A stretch of 6,711 bases of DNA, taken from an uncultured Granulosicoccaceae bacterium (GTDB taxonomy: Bacteria; Pseudomonadota; Gammaproteobacteria; JABXHR01). A program made the position numbers and the translations under genes. Of this stretch, positions 3,414-6,711 are shown in pieces. Position 1 is the first letter of the stretch, and each line of letters starts with the position of its first letter. The notes under the pieces are model-generated. The model had not been told where the DNA came from. It ran no database searches and saw only the letters and a list, made by a program, of their open reading frames with translations. The DNA lies in contig CAKZUS010000286.1 of assembly GCA_937921805.1 (NCBI GenBank), positions 1 through 6,711 of the forward strand, read 5' to 3'.

Positions 3414-6011
3414 CTACGCCGCAACCACTGAAATATTTTTAAACTTCGTCTTCGCAGCGTCCGCTGCACGTTGGAAGTCTTCGATTTCGTTGAAGTTGAG
3501 GTAGCGATAGACCTCTTCACTCATAGTGTCGAGATTGCCCGCGTACTCCATGTACTCTGCTTTGGTGGGAATCTTCCCTAACATCGCTGCAACCGCTGCC
3601 AGCTCGGCCGAAGACAGGTAGACGTTAGCGTCTTGCCCCAGACGGTTGGGGAAATTTCGAGTCGACGTCGACACGACAGTCGCTCCGGGGCGAACGCGCG
3701 CTTGGTTGCCCATGCACAGCGAGCAGCCCGGCATTTCTAGGCGCGCACCCAAGCGACCGAAGATGTTGTAATAGCCTTCTTCTTTGAGCTGGTGCTCGTC
3801 CATTTTGGTGGGCGGAGCCACCCACAAGACGGTCTTCATGTACTCGCCCGCTTGATCGAGGAGCTTTCCAGCGGCGCGGAAATGACCGATATTGGTCATG
3901 CACGAACCCAGGAAGACTTCGTCAATCTCAACGCCTTGCACTTCTGACAAGCTCTTCACATCATCGGGGTCATTGGGGCAGGCCAGCAAGGGCTCGTGGA
4001 TGGCATCCAGGTCAATCTCGATGATCTCGGCATAGCCTGCGTTGTCATCAGCACGCAGCAATTGCGGATCGGCCAACCATGCTTCCATCATGCGCACGCG
4101 ACGCTCCAGCGTGCGCGCATCGCCATAGCCCTGCTCGATCATCCAGCGCAGCAGCGTCACATTGGAGGTCAGATACTCGATATAGGGCGCAGTATCTAAG
4201 GCAATAGTACATCCTGCGGCAGAGCGCTCAGCTGTCGCGTCGGCTAGCTCAAAGGCTTGTTCGAGCTTGAGATCCGGTAGACCTTCGATCTCGACCACGC
4301 GGCCAGAGAAGCAGTTGATCTTGCCTTTTTTCTCGACCGTCAGTAGGCCTCGTTTTAGGGCGGCATGTGGGATGGCATTGACCAAATCGCGCAGGGTGAT
4401 CCCCGGCTGCATTTTGCCTTTAAAGCGCACCAGGACCGACTCAGGCATATCCAGCGGCATCACGCCCGTAGCGGCGGCAAAGGCCACCAAGCCTGACCCC
4501 GCGGGGAAAGAGATCCCCATGGGGAAACGGGTGTGCGAATCGCCTCCTGTGCCGACGGTATCAGGCAGCAGCATGCGGTTCATCCAGCTATGGATCACCC
4601 CGTCGCCAGGGCGCAACGACACTCCACCACGATTCATCATGAAATCGGGCAAGTTGTGGTGCGTATCCACATCAATGGGCTTAGGGTAGGCAGCGGTGTG
4701 ACAGAACGACTGCATCACCAAATCGGCGGAGAACCCCAAGCAGGCCAAGTCTTTGAGTTCATCGCGCGTCATCGGGCCGGTCGTGTCTTGTGAGCCGACC
4801 GTCGTCATGCGCGGCTCGCAGTATTGACCGGGACGCACCCCCTCAACACCGCATGCACGGCCTACCATCTTCTGCGCCAAGGTATATCCCTGGTCGCTCG
4901 TTTGCACGCCCGCCGGACGGGTGAAGGCATCGCTAGCACTACGGCCCAACGCCTCACAGGCACGATCAGTCAGTCCACGACCAATGATCAGCGCAATACG
5001 ACCGCCAGCACGGACCTCTTCAAACAACACCTCATGCTTGGGCGTGAACTCACACAGCGTCTCATCGCTGCCGTGACGACAAATCTTGCCCGCATAGGGG
5101 TAGAGATCAATCACGTCACCCATGGCCATGCCCGAGACATCGCACTCTAAAGGCAGCGCGCCGGCATCTTCCATGGTGTTGAAAAAGATCGGCGCGATTT
5201 TGCTACCCAAACAAAAGCCTCCAGCGCGCTTGTTAGGGATATGCGGAATATCTTCGCCCATATGCCACAGCACGGAGTTGGTCGCGGATTTGCGCGAAGA
5301 GCCGGTCCCAACAACGTCGCCGACATAGGCCAAGGGGTAGCCTTTGTCTTTCAGCTCTGCCAGGGTTTGCAGAGGGGTATCGGTAAAGCCTTCACGCGGG
5401 AATTTGAGCATCGCTTGCGCGTGTAGCGGAATATCAGGGCGCGACCAAGCGTCGACGGCCGGAGAGAGGTCGTCGGTATTGGTCTCACCGGGAACTTTGT
5501 ACACCACCAGGGTGATTTTCTCGGCCAGAGGGTCGCGCTCGGTAAACCACTTCGCGTCAGCCCAGGCTTCCATCACGACTTTCGCGTGGGCATTGCCAGC
5601 GTCCATCTTTTCTTTGACGTCGTGGAAAGCGTCGAACATCAGTAAGGTTTTAGACAACCCCTCGACGGCGCTCGGTGCCAGCGCATCGTCATCGAGTGCT
5701 TCGATCATGGGAGCGATGTTATAGCCGCCGAGCATCGTGCCGAGTAGCTCTACCGCTTGCACTGCAGAGATCAGCGGCGACTGGGCTTCACCCTTAGCGA
5801 GCGCAGCAAGGAAACCAGCCTTCACGTAGGCGGCATCGTCCACGCCAGCCGGGACGCGGTTGGAGAAGAGTTCGAGAAGAAAGGCTTCTTCCCCTGCCGG
5901 GGGCGATTTGAGCAATTCTACGAGAGCTTGGGTTTGTTCAGCGTCGAGAGGCTTAGGGACTACGCCTTCGGCGGCACGCTCTTGGACGTGCTGACGGTAT
6001 GCATCTAACAA
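3414..6011 (-). CDS. acnB: Aconitate hydratase B (bifunctional, 2-methylisocitrate dehydratase type)
   Basis: TCA-cycle [4Fe-4S] enzyme converting citrate to isocitrate through cis-aconitate; family members also hydrate 2-methylaconitate, and the E. coli apo-protein binds mRNA. At 865 aa it equals E. coli AcnB, and it aligns end to end from memory. Order: HEAT-like N-terminal domain (about 1-155), swivel domain with GETNTDDLSPA (175-185) and GTGSSRKSATNS (235-246), then the catalytic core from VGRACGV (383-389). Cluster cysteines are Cys704 (GSCMTNIGH), Cys763 and Cys766 (PGCSLCMGNQ). Also seen: GGDSHTRFP (489-497) and STSTRNFPNRLG (781-792). Start is TTG at 6011: it aligns with MLEEYRKHV of E. 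coli AcnB and has GGAG (6022-6019) 7 nt upstream. It appears to be transcribed alone, with its own -10 upstream and a hairpin downstream. Confidence 0.98.
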   Translation of the reverse strand: MLDAYRQHVQERAAEGVVPKPLDAEQTQALVELLKSPPAGEEAFLLELFSNRVPAGVDDAAYVKAGFLAALAKGEAQSPLISAVQAVELLGTMLGGYNIAPMIEALDDDALAPSAVEGLSKTLLMFDAFHDVKEKMDAGNAHAKVVMEAWADAKWFTERDPLAEKITLVVYKVPGETNTDDLSPAVDAWSRPDIPLHAQAMLKFPREGFTDTPLQTLAELKDKGYPLAYVGDVVGTGSSRKSATNSVLWHMGEDIPHIPNKRAGGFCLGSKIAPIFFNTMEDAGALPLECDVSGMAMGDVIDLYPYAGKICRHGSDETLCEFTPKHEVLFEEVRAGGRIALIIGRGLTDRACEALGRSASDAFTRPAGVQTSDQGYTLAQKMVGRACGVEGVRPGQYCEPRMTTVGSQDTTGPMTRDELKDLACLGFSADLVMQSFCHTAAYPKPIDVDTHHNLPDFMMNRGGVSLRPGDGVIHSWMNRMLLPDTVGTGGDSHTRFPMGISFPAGSGLVAFAAATGVMPLDMPESVLVRFKGKMQPGITLRDLVNAIPHAALKRGLLTVEKKGKINCFSGRVVEIEGLPDLKLEQAFELADATAERSAAGCTIALDTAPYIEYLTSNVTLLRWMIEQGYGDARTLERRVRMMEAWLADPQLLRADDNAGYAEIIEIDLDAIHEPLLACPNDPDDVKSLSEVQGVEIDEVFLGSCMTNIGHFRAAGKLLDQAGEYMKTVLWVAPPTKMDEHQLKEEGYYNIFGRLGARLEMPGCSLCMGNQARVRPGATVVSTSTRNFPNRLGQDANVYLSSAELAAVAAMLGKIPTKAEYMEYAGNLDTMSEEVYRYLNFNEIEDFQRAADAAKTKFKNISVVAA

Positions 6012-6018
6012 GATTTTG

Positions 6019-6022
6019 CTCC
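6019..6022 (-). promoter_or_regulatory. Ribosome-binding site that sets the TTG start of acnB
   Basis: GGAG on the minus strand lies 7 nt before TTG at 6011. Together with the N-terminal alignment to E. coli AcnB it supports the rare TTG start; there is no ATG in the first part of the frame to compete with it. Confidence 0.75.
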
Positions 6023-6070
6023 AGCTTTGAGGGGATTGTAGGCACTGACAGTATCAGAGCGAGTACTACT

Positions 6071-6076
6071 ATTATA
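6071..6076 (-). promoter_or_regulatory. -10 element of the likely acnB promoter
   Basis: A perfect TATAAT (6076-6071) on the minus strand would start RNA near 6064, about 53 nt before the TTG start. The hexamer 17 nt upstream, ATGCGG, is a poor -35 and there is no TG extension, so an activator may be needed. I could not make out a clear CRP or Cra site. Confidence 0.55.
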
Positions 6077-6125
6077 TCGCTATCACCCTGATGCCGCATC
6101 GCAGCATTTAGCAAGACGCGGGCCG

Positions 6126-6168
6126 GGCACCGTGTCAGCTTGGTCTGAGTGAGAATCTCAGCGGTGCC
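6126..6168 (-). repeat. Inverted repeat after the beta-propeller gene
   Basis: GGCACCG (minus, 6168-6162, sharing its first G with the stop codon) pairs with CGGTGCC (6132-6126). Inside is a second hairpin, CTGAG/CTCAG (6161-6157 with 6149-6145). No T-tract follows, so it is not a classic intrinsic terminator. It may stabilise the 3' end of the mRNA or assist another form of termination. Confidence 0.4.
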
Positions 6169-6711
6169 TAATTCAGCGCCGCCAGCGAGCCAGGCTCTCC
6201 CCAAGGCGCGTAGTATTGCGCGTTGTCAGTGAAGTAAAAGCTGCGCTCTTGGGTAATGACGCTACGCTGCGCCGACCACCAATAATCGCTGTTGGCTCTC
6301 AACGCGCCACGCTCTTGTATCGCGCCCTCGCTCACCTCTAGCATCAGCAAACGGTTGCCATCCTGCTCATGGCTATAGATCGGCAGCGTTACGCGCAAGC
6401 TGCCATCGTCTTGCGCCAGGGTAGCAATAGCATGGTAGTCCCAAGCCGTTGACTGCCGACTCCCCGCCTCCAAACTCACACTGTCAGCCAGCGCTGGAGC
6501 GCTCGGGTCACGCACGTCAAAGAGCGCGATTTTCACGCCTTGTGTCTGCCCTGCGTCATTTGCGTCATAGCCCACTCCCAGTAACCAGCCTGGCTGGACA
6601 GGATGTAAGTAGTCTGAAAAACCAGGAATTTCAAGCTCTCCTAGTGTGCGTGGTGCGTCCAAGTTGCTGATATCGAGCACGTACAAGGGGTCCGTGCGCT
6701 GGAAAGTCACC
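6168..6711 (-). CDS. Beta-propeller domain-containing protein, C-terminal part only
   Basis: The last 181 codons of a gene that enters across the right edge; the start lies outside the window. The sequence TFQRTDPLYVLDISNLDAPR, then ELEIPGFSDYLHPV, LLGVGYDAND and VKIALFDVRDPSAP, fits my recollection of the secreted beta-propeller family (Pfam Beta_propel, PF09826), in which blades carry repeated D-(I/V/L)-(S/R)-(D/N)-P-type turns. Function in this family is not established; members are usually exported, but the signal peptide would be in the missing part. The GTG at 6710 is an internal valine, not the start. The gene ends 157 bp before acnB in the same direction, and acnB has its own promoter-like element, so they are probably separate units. 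Confidence 0.8.
   Translation of the reverse strand, partial: VTFQRTDPLYVLDISNLDAPRTLGELEIPGFSDYLHPVQPGWLLGVGYDANDAGQTQGVKIALFDVRDPSAPALADSVSLEAGSRQSTAWDYHAIATLAQDDGSLRVTLPIYSHEQDGNRLLMLEVSEGAIQERGALRANSDYWWSAQRSVITQERSFYFTDNAQYYAPWGEPGSLAALN

Noticed and set aside
4267..4689. 140-codon plus-strand frame opposite acnB, and several similar ones to 5724
   Set aside because: All lie opposite the strongly conserved AcnB catalytic core and swivel domain and have no recognisable protein features.
5953..6204. 83-codon minus-strand frame across the acnB upstream region
   Set aside because: It overlaps the acnB start and the end of the beta-propeller gene in another frame, and runs through the acnB promoter and ribosome-binding site.
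1..6711. tRNA, rRNA, CRISPR arrays, insertion sequences, a replication origin
   Set aside because: Reading both strands I found no tRNA T-loop with matching arms, no spaced direct repeats of CRISPR type, no transposase frame, and only one DnaA box.

Overview
The window looks like a stretch of gammaproteobacterial chromosome holding core metabolic genes. The case rests on a full-length aconitase B close to the E. coli type, a class I-alpha DAHP synthase closest to E. coli AroF, a Pgi close to E. coli Pgi, and a peptide-coded attenuator of the kind typical of Gammaproteobacteria. I cannot name the genus. There is no mobile element, CRISPR array, rRNA or tRNA that I can see.

Layout, left to right: the 3' two-thirds of pgi (+, cut by the left edge); an unrecognised 237-aa gene (-) whose 3' end overlaps the pgi 3' end tail to tail and carries a 12-bp tandem repeat; a 290-bp intergenic stretch with one DnaA-box match and a rightward intrinsic terminator; an aroF-like DAHP synthase gene (-); a 260-bp leader region; acnB (-), starting at TTG; and the 3' end of a beta-propeller-domain gene (-, cut by the right edge).

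The most interesting part is the leader between acnB and the DAHP synthase. On the minus strand it holds, in order, a sigma70-like promoter, a Shine-Dalgarno sequence, a 19-codon ORF ending in Phe-Tyr-Trp-Ala-Phe-Phe-Thr-stop, a set of mutually exclusive inverted repeats, and a 9-bp hairpin followed by six Ts directly before the DAHP synthase ATG. This has the layout of a ribosome-mediated attenuator that reads all three aromatic amino acids at the entry step of their shared pathway. The terminator's 3' arm is also the ribosome-binding site of the gene, so the same hairpin could block both transcription and translation.

The enzyme itself has non-consensus residues at positions aligned with known feedback-desensitising sites of E. 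coli AroF and AroG, and a short N-terminus. Control may therefore have moved from allostery to attenuation (inference). Pgi (glycolysis) and AcnB (TCA cycle) are ordinary housekeeping genes with intact catalytic motifs.
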